From Phlegmacium glaucopus (Eukaryota; Basidiomycota; Agaricomycetes; Agaricales; Cortinariaceae), in contig MU130079.1 in the NCBI GenBank assembly GCA_015039465.1, positions 88,150-152,149 of the forward strand: a DNA stretch of 64,000 nt. Reading direction: 5' to 3'. Of this stretch, positions 12,165-22,994 are shown one piece after another. The notes beneath the pieces are model-generated. The model saw only the letters and a program-made list of their open reading frames with translations, did not search any database and had not been told where the DNA came from. Position 1 is the stretch's first letter; every line of letters begins with the position of its first letter. Made by a program: the position numbers and the translations under genes.

Positions 12165-12900
12165 ACAACGCCCTTTCAGAATCCGGCAGCAGAACATTAA
12201 CAAATCGCTCATTAGTCAACTAGACCTTTTACACATGACTTATGCCTTATTCAGGAACCTTATATTGACTTCAACGGAATGTCTAGAGCCAACCCTCACT
12301 GGTCGGTAGTATACCCAACAAACACACAAAAAGCACCCTGACAGCACTCGCTCTCTAATACTAGTCAGCACAGAGCTCACGAACAACTCGTGGAAACAAA
12401 TACCAATCGACACCCCAGACATCACGGCCATAGAAATCAGCAGCCATTTTGGTATGCTTCACGTCTTTAATATTTATAACGACGTCAAGCACAACGATTC
12501 ACTATCACATCTATCTAATTATATGAGAGACGCAGGTCATCAACATTGTCTCAATCTACCTCTGGCGACGCTCTGGATGGGGGACTTCAATCGTCACCAC
12601 CCTATCTGGGACAAACCACGTAATGAGCACCTCTTCACAAGACACAACCTTGACTTGGCCCAGCCGCTTCTCAACATGCTGGGACGGCATCACATGAAAA
12701 TGGCTTTACCACCACTCATCCCAACTCTAAAAGCTCATGGCTCAGGCAATCTCACAAGGGTCAACAATGTATTCTGTTTGGAAGACATGCTTGACGGTAT
12801 CATCAAATGCAATACCGATGATGCTAACCGGCCCGTTAAAACCGACCATTTCCCTATTGTGACGGAGATGGATATCCAGACGCTCAAAGACGCTTGGAAG
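12154..12900 (+). pseudogene. LINE-2 ORF2, endonuclease domain
   Basis: The frame starts MEFEQRPFRIRQQNINKS, matching RQQNIN/WQQNIN at the same place in LINE-1. About 20 codons seem to be missing after LDLLHM compared with LINE-1. A shifted frame gives LIQEPYIDFNG and NPHWSVVYP, and the frame at 12454 gives MGDFNRHHPIWD and TDHFPI. These are the catalytic motifs of the APE-type nuclease that nicks target DNA. The deletion and at least two frameshifts break the domain. Confidence 0.8.
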
Positions 12901-14899
12901 CCCAGACGCAATTTCAGAGAAGTAGACTGGAAAGAACTAACCAAATCCTTACAGGTTCAACTTAATAATTTCCCTCCGCCAGCCAAAATCCCCTCTAAAC
13001 AGGCCTTCAATGAATCACTCAAAAGATTGAATGACGCAGTCCAACACGCCATAGAAGAAAATGTCAAGCTATCACACCCCAGCCCATACTCCAAACATTG
13101 GTGGAACAAAGATCTTGAAACAGCTAAGAAGACTACAAGACATCTAGGAGCCAAATCCAAACAGCATCGACTGAACCAACAACATCCAGTACATGAGGAA
13201 TATCGGAGGCAACATAACGACTACGCTGAAGAAATCAGGAAGGCTAAAATTGATCACTGGGCAGAGTGGCTAGAAGGCATGGACAAATTGAGCATTTGGA
13301 AGGCTAGCAGACTGGTCACTGGGCCAGCCACTGACGCAGCCAAATCTAGAGTACCTACTCTACAAGTAATCAATCCCATGACAAAGAGAGTCACGTGCAA
13401 AGCTATTGACAATGATAGCAAGGGTAAACTGCTTTATAAAATGTTCTTCCCGAAACCCAACCCACTAACACCTCCTATTCCATGTGATATCACATACCCT
13501 CCACCTAAATGGTCTTTCATCAATATCATGGACAAACAGATACATTGCACCATTAAGAAGCTGAAACCATTCAAAGCTACGAGAAAAGACACGACACCAA
13601 ATAGTGTGTTCATTAATGCTAGAGAAGTACTAGTCCCATACCTTGGTCCCCTGTTTTGAGCCACTCATACACTTAGGTATTACCCAAACGATTGGGCCGT
13701 TATGGACACACTGGTCATGAAAAAACCAGGCAAAACTGACTATACTGTGCCTTCAGCATGGCGTCCCATTGTCCTCTCTGACAGGATGGCCAGGCTGCTT
13801 AATGCCTGCCATACAGAAGATATCGTAACAATGTGCGAAAAACTAGATATTCTACCTTGCAATCACTTCAGCGCGTGCCCAGGGCGGACAACAACCAACT
13901 CTCTTCACCTCCTCACAAAGACTGTTAAAGATGCCTGGCGCAAAGGGCTTATGGCCTCAGCGCTCTTCTTGGATGTCAAAGGAGCTTTCCCAAGCGTCAA
14001 CATTGACAGACTTACCCACAATATGCATATGAAAGGTATACCAAAAGAATACACCTTTTGGATGAAACACAGACTTTCGAACTGCCAGACCTCCATCGTA
14101 TTCGACAACCACAGGACAGCCCTGTTTGCGGTTAACAATGGCCTCGATCAAGGCAATCCTTTCTCAGGAATCTGTTACCTCATTTATAACGCTGACATTC
14201 TTAACATTCCTAACCCCAAAACAGGCGAAACGATCCTTTTATATGTTGACGACGTGGCAGTCATAGTCATAGGAAAAGACTTTACCGAAACACACCAGAA
14301 ACTACGAGAAATCATGAATCACTCATAAGGCATTCTAGAATGGGCCAGACTTCACAATTGTGAATTCGGCATTGATAAATTCCAACTCCTCGACCTGACA
14401 AAACACTCAATCCCACACACTTTTATCCGCAACAAACGCTCACCCATACCTAGAAGCAACTTCATTCTCAGTCAACACCGTATTAAATCAGCAGAAACAG
14501 CAAGATTCCTAGGAGTATTGGTCAATAACAAACTCTCTTGGAAAGCACAAGGTGCAGCTAGCTGCACTTGCCAAAGGCCAAGATTGGCTCATCCAATTCC
14601 GCCGACTAATCTACAAATCCCACGGAATATCAGCTACAATATTACGCCAACTATACCTCGCCATCACAGTTCCTAGGATGCTATATGCAGCTGACATCTT
14701 CCTTACCCCACAACATAAAGTCGCCACAAGCGCGCGGGGCAAAGGCAACAACACAGCCAACATCACCAAACTTGCCAGAATTCAAAGACAGGCAGCTATC
14801 ATGATTACGGGCGCTATGCGAACTTCACCCTCTGATACGTTAGATGTGATGGCTAATCTCCTTCCTTTTCATCTTTTAGTAGACAAATTTTTATATTGA
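12454..14899 (+). pseudogene. LINE-2 ORF2, reverse transcriptase domain
   Basis: Motifs in order: KKPGKTDY...WRPIVLSDR (about 13720-13780), FLDVKGAFPSVNIDR (motif A, about 13970), NNGLDQGNPFS (motif B, about 14140) and LLYVDDVAVI (catalytic YVDD, about 14240), followed by FGIDKFQLLDL and the thumb region. The catalytic residues are intact. Stops at 13657-13659 (TGA), 14326-14328 (TAA) and 14897-14899 (TGA) sit where LINE-1 or the context expects Arg or another sense codon, and look like C-to-T changes. A small duplication (GCAGCTAGCTGCA) near 14550 shifts the frame. Confidence 0.88.
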
Positions 14900-14911
14900 G
14901 CCACTCTATGC

Positions 14912-16063
14912 ATGGCCACACTTCCCCCTAACCACGCATTATATAAACCAGTCAAGAATACAGCTCAACGCCTAGTCAAACGACACCCGGTGCCACTACA
15001 TATACTTTTTCATACTTATAACATCAAACCGTCACTTATCAAAAACATCAATACAGTCCGTCAAAACAACAAATGGTCACCAAACTTTACAACTAGGATT
15101 GCAGATACAAAGCAGGAAGCAATAGAAGAGGAGAGAGTGGACAAGGCAGACAGAAGAGTGTACTCAGATGGATCAGGGATGGATGGCAAAATAGGAGCCA
15201 GAGCAGTCTTATTTCAAGGGAGGAACGAAAAGAAAGCAGTCAATTATCTGCTAGGTACCAAGGAACATCACACAGTATATGAGGGAGAAGGCGTAGGAGT
15301 GATCATAGGAATGAGGCTGTTACTAAAGAAACGGAACATCAGGACCGCAACCATTGGGCTCGACAACCAGGCCATTATTAAAGCCATCAAACTGACTAAA
15401 CCGGCACCTGGTCACTACCTCGTTGACGAATTACACTTAGCAATCAACACCATCTGCAAACAACACAGAGGCATTCGACTCACGTTCAGATGGACGCCAG
15501 GTCACGAGGGCATAGAGGGGAACGAAAGGGCAGATGAGGAAGCAAAGAGAGCGATTACGGATGCAAACATTCAACCAGCCGACCTACCCAAATTGTTACA
15601 AAAGCAACTCCCATACAGCAAAGCAGCCTTATGGCAATCTTTTCATGTGAAATTGAAAGCACTGGCTCAGAAGGAATGGCTAGCATCACCGAGATACGAC
15701 TACTCCAAACACATCCTGCCTACAGCACCCACATCCAAATTCCTGTCGCTTACACGTACCCTTTCTCGCAAACACACGTCCATCCTTACTCAGCTCAGAA
15801 CTACGCACGCCCCACTCGCTGAACATTTACATCGGATTGGAAAAGTTAACTCCCCTCTGTGTCCCATATGTCTCCAGCACGATGAAACGGTCCTACACTT
15901 TCTATTACAATGCCCTGCGCATGCCCAACCATGCTCAGTGTTACTGGCCAAACTAGGGCCCACAGCTTGCAATGTCTCCAAGTTGCTCAATACTCCGACA
16001 GCACTGAAACCTCTTTTCCAGTACATCAGGTCAACGCAGAGATTCACTCAAATCCTGACGTAA
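14912..16063 (+). pseudogene. LINE-2 ORF2, RNase H domain and C-terminal zinc cluster
   Basis: This is a 383-codon open stretch continuing the polyprotein. RNase H residues are visible: YSDGSGMDGKIG (first Asp), YEGEGVG (Glu), GLDNQAIIKAI (second Asp) and TPGHEGIEGNERADE (His/Asp box). The C-terminus has CPICLQHDETVLHFLLQC, a Cys/His cluster typical of this LINE group. RNase H would remove element RNA from the hybrid. The domain itself is unbroken, but upstream stops separate it from the reverse transcriptase. Confidence 0.9.
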
Positions 16064-16410
16064 CTATCTACTTCAATGTCCGTCATAAAGACAGCAGTCA
16101 TATGCTTTGTGCCTCATCGCTTGTCCCTACCCGCACTCCAACGGACCCATCATTCCCTAACCTTGTCCGCCACCACATCACCTACTTTATTTATCTTATT
16201 TATTCTAACGATGCTGATGACGTTTTAGCACTTATTCCTTAGTACCACTTTCACATTGAAACCCACTTGTGGGAGTCTCACGCAGTTGTCACAGTTCTTT
16301 AATAGTTACCTTTAAACCCATAAGTGGTTTATAATTGTGTACACACTCTCTAGCATATGGTTCGCCACATTGGAGAATAAAATAGGATTAAAAAAAAAAT
16401 TTAAAAAAAA
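16064..16410 (+). other. LINE-2 3' UTR and A-rich tail
   Basis: Non-coding sequence after the RNase H stop. It ends in AATAAAATAGG and then A-runs directly before the right target duplication. AATAAA at about 16377 could serve as a polyadenylation signal. Confidence 0.7.
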
Positions 16411-17090
16411 ATTGGGACACGTAGAATGGTTGGAGAGAAGGCTAGAAGGAAGAAGGACAACATTGGTTTTCAACAACTTCAGGTCCGAACCTTTCAACAT
16501 TGAAGGAGGACTGGATCAAGGAGACGCCCAGTCACTAATAGCTTGGTTAATATACAACTTATCCATATTGAAGATATTCCAAAAGGAACTCAACAAGACG
16601 GGCCTGCTATATGTCAATGACACGGCAATCGTGACAACAGGAGCAAACTTCAATATCATGCACGAAAAACTAAAAAAATTATGAACAGAAAAGACGGCGT
16701 AATGGATTGGGCCAACGTACATAACTGCTCGTTTGGGCTAGACAAATTTCAGCTCCTAGATCTATCGCATCAAAAAATCAAAGACCCACTCAGACCACGT
16801 AAAAGGATACCACTACCAAGGAAAGCTTTGCTACTCAACGGACAGAGTATCAAATCAGTTTCATCGGTCAAGTTCCTAGGTCTACACATAGACAGAGAAT
16901 TAAGGTGGAAAGAACAGATTGCGGCAGCACTAGGGAAAGGAAGAGAGTGGCTAAGACAATGTGCGAGGTTAGCCAAACTAACAGGAGGAGTGTCAGGAAG
17001 ATACATGAGGAGATTGTACCTATTGGTGGTAAGACCCAGAATGCTATATGGTGTTGACTTTACAGTGAGACACAGTACTAAATTCTTCCA
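16411..17090 (+). pseudogene. LINE-1 reverse transcriptase, 3' part
   Basis: It continues the LINE-1 frame after the LINE-2 insertion: LGHVEWLERRLEGRRTT, FNIEGGLDQGDAQS (motif B) and LLYVNDTAIVTTG, where the catalytic YVDD is YVND, an Asp-to-Asn change that should kill activity. A frameshift at about 16680 leads to MNRKDGVMDWANVH and FGLDKFQLLDL, then a thumb region ending in RPRMLYGVDF. Homology to LINE-2 stops at about 17085, next to a 24-bp palindrome. Confidence 0.85.
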
Positions 17091-17111
17091 ATTGGAATTC
17101 CAATTGGAAAG
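17088..17111. repeat. Perfect 24-bp palindrome at the LINE-1 breakpoint
   Basis: Two TTCCAATTGGAA units follow directly on each other, making a perfect palindrome where LINE-1 homology ends and Helitron-like sequence starts soon after. It may mark the junction of an old rearrangement. Confidence 0.6.
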
Positions 17112-17157
17112 GGTGGGGGACCATAAAGACCTCTGCAAACACACTCACTTGTGACAG

Positions 17158-17934
17158 GGAATTCAGTGTGCTGGAAATCATGAGCTATTTGATGGGATGG
17201 GGTGATCAATTTGAATCGCATCACTATGTTGCTATCTACCCAGGAGCAATAATGGCTGCATTACAGGCAAAATACCCATTATTGGGGAACTCGAGGTAAG
17301 TTTCATATAAAGTGATGGTTGCTTTGTAGCTGAAGTGAATTCACATCATTTGCCAGTGACCAGGATCAGAACCACATGGTTACAATGGTTTCTGGGGTCA
17401 TGACCTTAAGGGATCAACTGAATGAATACATGTTTTGTGGAGGAGAGATGGTGGCAATGGATCTTTTCACCTTTCTGCTCAACACATATGATGCTGCTAA
17501 TCCTCAAGAGAGCACATCTGATGGGGATCCAAGATGCGTTGGAAGGCTGCTTAATGACCATGTGCCATATCAACAGGGCTTCAATAAGACAGGACACTGT
17601 TGCATTTTTCAAACAGAATGTCATGAGACCCTACCACATTTCATGGGTGGTTGGATGCCAAGGAATGACGGACCAAAAGACAGACAACTCTATTGTGCAA
17701 GTATGCTTTGTCTGCTAAAGCCTTGGACCAATCTTGGTGATCTGAAAACAGAGGAAGACACATTTGAAGAAAGCTTCAAGCATTTTGTGGCAGGGGCCAA
17801 GAAGAAGACACCTGATATTCTTGAAAACACTCAATATTACTATGAATGCTACAATGGTGCCAAAGAATAAAACGAGCAGCAGGATGATGAGAATATAGAG
17901 AGAACAATGGATATTGATCAAGAAGTAACCAGGT
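17158..17934 (+). pseudogene. Helitron protein fragment (between Rep-like and helicase parts)
   Basis: The first exon-like part reads EIMSYLMGWGDQFESHHYV and AALQAKYPLLGN. It is followed by an intron-like GTAAGTTTC...GACCAG (about 17296-17362) and the frame 17376-17870. That frame has the block VPYQQGFNKTGHC, then FMGGWMPRNDGPKDRQLYC, then MLCLLKPWTNLGDLK and NTQYYYECYNGAKE. From memory this order is characteristic of fungal Helitron proteins just upstream of the PIF1-type helicase. A related block (MLTLFKPWRSSQDLK) occurs at 25991 on the minus strand. Neither the Rep nor the helicase domain is present here, so it is a fragment. Confidence 0.7.
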
Positions 17935-18532
17935 GTGGATATGCAAAACAGTAATGTAAAATTTGAGCTAATGCGAAATCACATTGACCCAGTAGCTTGG
18001 TAACAAAGAATAGGAGACAAAGTAAAAATAAAGATGATGAGTAAGGAGGTCAGTTAAATGACCTCCTGTTTTGAAAGAATGATAAAAATATATATATGGA
18101 AAGATGAAAGAAAATATTTGCAAAACAACACAGACCATAATAAAACCAATGCAAGGGATGCATGGAGAGGTAAGGAATGTGTTCACAAACTGTGAAACAC
18201 TGCAAGATTAGATAGTGGCTGTGCAAAGATGTGGCTGTGAAGGAGTGAATATGGCTAAGTCCACTGTGGCTAGTGAGAGTGGTAGATATGTTGAAATACA
18301 AAGTGTGAAGAGAACTGAGGGTGCTCTGGATAGTTATGAGGGTCATATAAAGGATATGCGAGACATGTGTGAAGAGTAGGTGATATTGTAGGACTTGTGA
18401 ATGATAGTGCAAGGGTTACTGACAACTGTGGACAAGAGTGTGTGTGATAATGGTAACCGCCGAGTGTCTGCAAAGTTGTTAAACCATGAAAATAACCTGT
18501 TTACAAACCTAGAGGCTATATGGATCCTATCA
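17935..18532 (+). mobile_element. LTR-like element S1, 5'-truncated copy
   Basis: It matches 31085-31681 in the same orientation, including GAGGTCAGTT(A/G)AATGACCTCC and the end GGATCCTATCA. The first roughly 280 bp of the element are absent and the left edge abuts the Helitron fragment. It ends 8 bp before another, diverged element of the same family. Confidence 0.75.
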
Positions 18533-18540
18533 TCCAAATT

Positions 18541-19873
18541 TGATGTACCAGCGGTGAGGACAGACCACAAGTAGTACATAGTTTGTGGGGTTGATGTAGT
18601 TCTCTTCAATAGGCAATAGTGAGGTTTTATGAGGTGCAAAGGTTTGCTTTAAAGTGCGAGATAATGCGCAGAAAAAGCAAAGTTTGCAGGATGATTTTAA
18701 AGGAGTGCAAGAGTAGCTTAGTATGATGTTCCAAAGGTGGGATCAAAACTGTGGTAATTTTGTCCATTCTCCTGTCCACTTTACCTTACTTGCTCCTGCT
18801 AATAATATACTAACTAGCAAATAGCTAAGTGTGGAAAGGTGAAATAGAAATGTAAAATGCAGGTAAAAGTGGAGTCACATGGGTCCGGTATTTTGGTAAT
18901 GAAACATAGGAGATAAGAGCCAAATAACGGAGACAAGATAAAAATAAAGGCAATGAGTAATAAAGTCATCTGAGTGACCTTCATTGGAAGTGTGTTTAAA
19001 GATTGTGAGAACTGCTGGTAACTGTGAATGATAATGTGAATGTTGGTGATGACTGCAAGTATCTGCAATGATCTGCAAGTATTTTGTGATGATCTGCAAG
19101 TATGTTGGTGATGCCAAAGTTCAGTTCAGTTCAGCTTAGTAGCATTTTTTGCTGAACTGAGAACTGAACTGACTAAGTTTTTCCTGAACTGAACTGAACT
19201 GTTAAAGAACCGGTTCAAACTGAACTGAACTGAAGAACTGTTATAAATTCTATATTTTACCCATTATTGGAAATTTTATGGTCCAAGGACCATCCTTAGG
19301 CCTTAGGCACTTAATTTCTTCTCATATGTGATCTCAGGACCCCTTGAGGATATATAACACCACTGATTTGTATTTATGTTTCAAAATGGATAATGCTAAT
19401 ATATGACATAATCACATCATATACCAAGTCTGGCCATTATCTCCTTCCTCAGTCATTGTTTTACTCCCAAAAGGACTTCCAAATTATTTTTACATCACTG
19501 AAGAACTAATTTCCAGGAAACATAAATCAATATATGGGAATTTCTCACCCTTCCAGGACCTGGCAGTTCAGCAGTTCAGTTCAGTTTGAACTGGATGAAC
19601 TGCCAATTCTCAAGATGCCTGAACTGAACTGAACTTTTGAGTTCAGTTCAGTCAGTTCAGGTTCAGTGAGTCAGTTCAGAACTGAGATTTGGCAACACTA
19701 GAGTATGTATGATGATCTGAAATGATGTGCAATGATGTGCAATAATCTGCAAGTATCTGCAACAATATGTGAGCATCTGCGAGTATCTGTGAACATCTGC
19801 AAGTATACTGCGGAGGTTGTGAAACCGCGGAAATGGTGAGTTTACATCCCTAGACGTCTCCTGCATCCTATCA
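18541..19873 (+). mobile_element. LTR-like element, variant S2, interrupted by MITE C
   Basis: It begins TGATGTACCAGCGGTGAGG and ends GCATCCTATCA, like S1, but the interior is diverged and carries a minisatellite built on ATCTGCAATG/ATCTGCAAGTA. It is about 730 bp after removal of the MITE at 19106-19700. A sister copy lies at 48716 to about 49700. No clear target duplication was found, so the insertion may have been rearranged with the adjacent truncated S1 copy. Confidence 0.65.
19106..19700. mobile_element. hAT-type MITE, family G, copy C (595 bp)
   Basis: The ends are TGGTGATGCCAAAG and CTTTGGCA(A)CACTA-like, and the 8-bp target duplications are AAGTATGT (19098-19105) and GAGTATGT (19701-19708), 7 of 8 matching. 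Next to both ends are arrays of GAACT/AGTTC. It is inserted in the minisatellite of element S2. It is nearly identical in its middle to copy D (54206-54815). An 8-bp duplication and TAGTG-type ends are hAT features; the transposase must be supplied in trans. Confidence 0.85.
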
Positions 19874-19933
19874 ACCCCTCTGTTTGCTGTCTGTACTTTG
19901 GGCCTAAGAATTTAACTTGGACACAATGGCGGC

Positions 19934-20523
19934 TAGTGTTTGGAAGTCCAGTTGCAGGACTGGAAAATGACTGCAAAAGACTGGACCAGACTGCAAAAGA
20001 CCGGACCAGCAGTCCGGTTTTTTGGTTTTTGAGAAGCAAAGACTGGAAAAAGACCGGTATCGAAAGACTGGTCTTCGGTTTTAGGACTGGTCTGAACCAA
20101 TAGTTTTGTAGCCCTTTTTTTTCCTTTAAAACAAGATAAATACGGTATTTATTAGCCAAATATTCACTGAGAAAGAAATAAAACAGTGAAAATGTACACA
20201 AAATAGTAGGACACAAATAATATCACCATAAAATTGTCAATTCCCAATGAAATTTAATGTTCTTGGGCTTATTCTAAAGGTATAGATTACATCTACATAT
20301 CTGTTTGATGTTATATATGAAAATATGACCAGTATTTGTCAAAAGTCTGGTCCTGGACAGTCTTGGACCAGGACTGGTCTAGGACTGCAAAAAACCGATG
20401 TGGACCAGTCCTAATCGGTCCAGTCCGGTCTTTTGACCTTCTAAAAGCTTAGTGGACCAGTTGCAATCCCAGTCCTGTCCAAAAATACCAAAAAACCAGA
20501 CTGGACTGGACTTCCAAACACTA
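19934..20523. mobile_element. hAT-type MITE, family H (590 bp)
   Basis: The inverted ends are TAGTGTTTGGAAGTCCAGT and ACTGGACTTCCAAACACTA, perfect over 19 bp, with a perfect 8-bp target duplication ATGGCGGC (19926-19933, 20524-20531). Many GGACTGG/CCAGTCC units lie next to the ends. No coding capacity. Of the elements in the window this one has the cleanest target site. Confidence 0.93.
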
Positions 20524-20590
20524 ATGGCGGCTGCTGCTCTTTGCCTATTCCTGAATTTCCTAGTCTGAGGTCCCCAAAACTTTCTCATCT

Positions 20591-21150
20591 TTGATGTATC
20601 TGGTGTCCATCTACCAAGTCAAAGTTGACCTTTGTGGATGTCAACCAGGCTATGAACTCAACAAACAAACACAATTGCCTCGAAATAAGTACCAAGATTT
20701 CATCAAAGATTACATTGATAAATGGGGGGTAAGTCCTATTGATATCAACATCCAACAACTTTTATCAATACAGAACATGACGCTATTGTTAGGAGGACCC
20801 TGGGCTATGTTTTCCCCCAACATTATTCAAGTATGGGGAAAAATGGTTGAGAAATGGGAAGATGATCTGAGTGCTTCAAATCCACATGCTGAGCTGGTGA
20901 CAGGTAACAATTTCTTGATGTTCTTACAGCCGCTTCTGATGGCAAAAGTCTGAAAATCACAAAAGAGGAAAGTGCTGATGAGGACTTGGGGATCATCAAT
21001 CAGGAGCTGATGAGGCTGAAGGCATTGGAGGGTGACGATGGCTTAGATATTGAAGAAACCCTTCAGGTATTGATTGTCAAGCCAACAATGATTTTTTGAC
21101 TACGATGACTATTATATGTATCTTTTCTTTTTATAATGGATAGGGGACCA
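20591..21150 (+). pseudogene. Unidentified multi-exon gene fragment
   Basis: A frame opens with VDLCGCQPGYELNKQTQL and DYIDKWG. It could be spliced at GTAAGTCC...TACAG (about 20729-20774, 46 bp) into NMTLLLGGPWAMF, and continues with WGKMVEKWEDDLS. After TGACAG a 26-bp GTAACA...TTACAG segment must be removed to join an acidic frame (TKEESADEDLG, KALEGDDGLDIEETLQ) that ends at GTATTG (about 21066). I do not recognise the protein. Codon sense and splice-like sites suggest a real former gene. It may have been captured by a mobile element. Confidence 0.4.
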
Positions 21151-22080
21151 GAATTGCAGCTGGAATGAGAGGACAAGTAAAATGAACTGTGGTATTGAGA
21201 TACGCATTGAAAATGAGCTGTAGGGGAATCAAAGAACAAATGAAATAAGGCATGGTATGCATAGTGTTGCCAAAGTTCGGTTCAGTCCGGTTCTCACCCT
21301 CAATTTTGAGAACCAAGAACTGGAACTGATGAGAACTGGCAGAACCAGTTCCTGCTAGTTTGGTCCAGTTCCAGAACCGGTTCAAACCAAGAACCGCTAC
21401 AAAAAATAGAAATACATTAAAATTATGTTTTAGACCTACATAAAATTATAAATAATGTTATATCATCAGATTTCATGCACAAATAATGCTGTCTATGCAT
21501 ATTTCTGTAGTATTAGGTGCTCAGAAGTCCAATAAATGGCTGGCCATGGGTGCTGATTGGCGTGAGATCACTGAGAATTTACCCGTTGTCTAAAATTAGC
21601 AAGCTAGCTTCGCATGTATTTTTTTTAGTTGAATTGTGGGTCCAATGTAACTCAAGTTATAATTAATATTACATGAATTTGGTGCTGATACCCCCCGTAT
21701 TTACTGACAGTTCAGTTCCAGTTTGAACCGGTTCTCAAACGGTTCTCAAAATCTCAAAATTTTCAGAACTGAGAACTGAACTGTCAGTTCCACACGGTTC
21801 TGTTCGACCAGTTCCAGTTCTCTGAAGCGGTTCTGAGCTAAACTTCAGCAACACTAGGTATGTGGGATGAGATACCAATTGAAAGAGGATGCCGTACAGG
21901 CATAGAGTTGCAACTGAAATGAACAATGGTAAGGATGAGATACCAAATAAAATACCTAAGAATGAGACAATGATTGAAATGAACATGGTAAGAATGAGAT
22001 ACCAATTGAAAGAGGTGCCACAGGGTGCCGCAGAGGAATGAAATTAAGCATGGGTAAGGATGAGATACCAGATGTGTGGG
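21150..22080. repeat. Degenerate repeats of GAGATACCAATTGAAA type
   Basis: The phrase GGTAAGGATGAGATACCA and variants recur at about 21890, 21930, 21990 and 22055, and related sequence lies at 21150-21260, left of MITE B. Units are about 60-70 bp and strongly diverged. No protein is supported here. Confidence 0.5.
21262..21856. mobile_element. hAT-type MITE, family G, copy B (595 bp)
   Basis: The ends are TAGTGTTGCCAAAGTTC and a matching right end ...GCAACACTA, with 8-bp target duplications GGTATGCA (21254-21261) and GGTATGTG (21857-21864), two transitions apart. Subterminal GGTTC/GAACC arrays resemble copy A at the window start more than copies C and D. It has the same length as copy C. Confidence 0.85.
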
Positions 22081-22722
22081 GAGAGGATTCATGAAAAGCA
22101 AACAAAAAAAAATTTACACTTCAACCAAACCATGCAGACCAACTATGTTGGGGTTTCATCTCTATCTTCTAACTCATAGGATAGGGCTCACATTGCCCTC
22201 CATTGCAGATTTGTGAGCAGTTGAGGGTTCTTGGTGGTGATGCACATTGTCTATATTGATCATGGGATAGATGAGAGGGTCCAGTGAATTTCCGAAATTG
22301 ATGCCTAATTTGTCTTGTCAGATCATCCATAAGCAGCACATGATGAGAGGACATCTTTGCAGGACAGCAGCGACGGCAAAGGGTGATCCAACCTATATGA
22401 TATAACATTTCATTTTAAAGTAAATTATTTCATAAAAGAATTACAATTTAAGATTGTTGTTTTTATTTTGTTTTTGTGCTATATGTATTTCAACTTTGTC
22501 AAGTGATATCACATGGGTATCTTATATTCTTGTACTTTTACTTATTGGTAATGTACAAAATGTACAAAATGATGTTGTTTTTTTTTGCTATTAGCATGAA
22601 ATATTTTTCCGAAAGAACCTTGTGAGTACAATACATGAATGAAATATTTTATCAAGTGAATTCAAGCTTATTTCAGCTTTGATCAATTACTAGTATCAAA
22701 AAATTATTATTTATTCTGTATC
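22081..22722. other. Spacer downstream of the Helitron coding region
   Basis: AT-rich. A short minus frame (22169-22408) with CRRCCPAK is not convincing. The Helitron 3' terminus (CTRR after a hairpin) may lie here, for example near the CTAG at about 22690, but I could not confirm a hairpin. Confidence 0.35.
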
Positions 22723-22994
22723 TTATTCTTCTATATAAAAGGCTATAATTGCCTTGTATTGTCCATCATGTGTTTTTAATTGATCTAAATTTTCTACATC
22801 TACTAGAGATTGTTCTCTTTGACAATTTGAACAGGTCATTTGTCCATCATGGTACCAAATAATAAAATTTTCATCAACAAGTTTTGTAGTAAAATGATTT
22901 CCATTAGTGTATATAATTCCTTTTAATATATATTGTTTTGATGAATTTGAAACATTAAATATCAGATGGTTGTTTTTTTTGAAGATGTACACCA
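22723..22994 (-). pseudogene. Helitron C-terminus, end of a USP-like peptidase domain
   Basis: The frame from about 22994 reads MVYIFKKNNHLIFNVSN, then YILKGIIYTNGNHFTTKLVD, IIWYHDGQMTC and a stop at about 22725. Y-x-L-x-G-I-I-Y and GNHFTT resemble the histidine box of ubiquitin-specific proteases, and WYHDG the following W/D motif. It is the direct continuation of the domain found in reversed form at 22995-24543. The upstream residues MDSYYYQMDLL...IPP read in this frame from 23085 are an artefact of the reversed segment. Confidence 0.65.

Larger units (their letters stand above)
10128..16410 (+). mobile_element. LINE-2, near full-length non-LTR retrotransposon
   Basis: It is inserted in LINE-1 and flanked by a target duplication: ATTGGGACACGTGGAAC ends at 10127 and ATTGGGACACGTAGAAT starts at 16411. 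The 3' end is an A-rich tail (about 16385-16410) just before the right duplication, as expected for target-primed reverse transcription. Content in order: a 5' leader of about 130 bp, ORF1 with zinc knuckles, ORF2 with endonuclease, reverse transcriptase, RNase H and a C-terminal Cys/His cluster, then a 345-bp 3' UTR. It is now inactive because of stops and frameshifts. Confidence 0.93.
5217..17090 (+). mobile_element. LINE-1, 3'-truncated non-LTR retrotransposon in four pieces
   Basis: The 5' end (GCTTGATCTACTACC) resembles the 5' end of LINE-2 (CTTCTTGATCTAATACC at 10130). The body runs 5217-9135, 10017-10127 and 16411 to about 17090. It is interrupted by an LTR-like element (9136-10016) and by LINE-2 (10128-16410). 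Joining the pieces in order gives a LINE protein order: zinc-knuckle ORF1, then endonuclease and reverse transcriptase. The RNase H and 3' end found in LINE-2 are missing, so the 3' end was lost before or during the rearrangement at 17090. The RNase H seen in LINE-2 fits the Tad1/I-like LINEs of fungi. Confidence 0.85.

Noticed and set aside
18814..19117. Minus-strand frames near the ATCTGCAAGT repeats as genes
   Set aside because: They repeat in the sister element at 49266-49806 and are translations of the S2 minisatellite.
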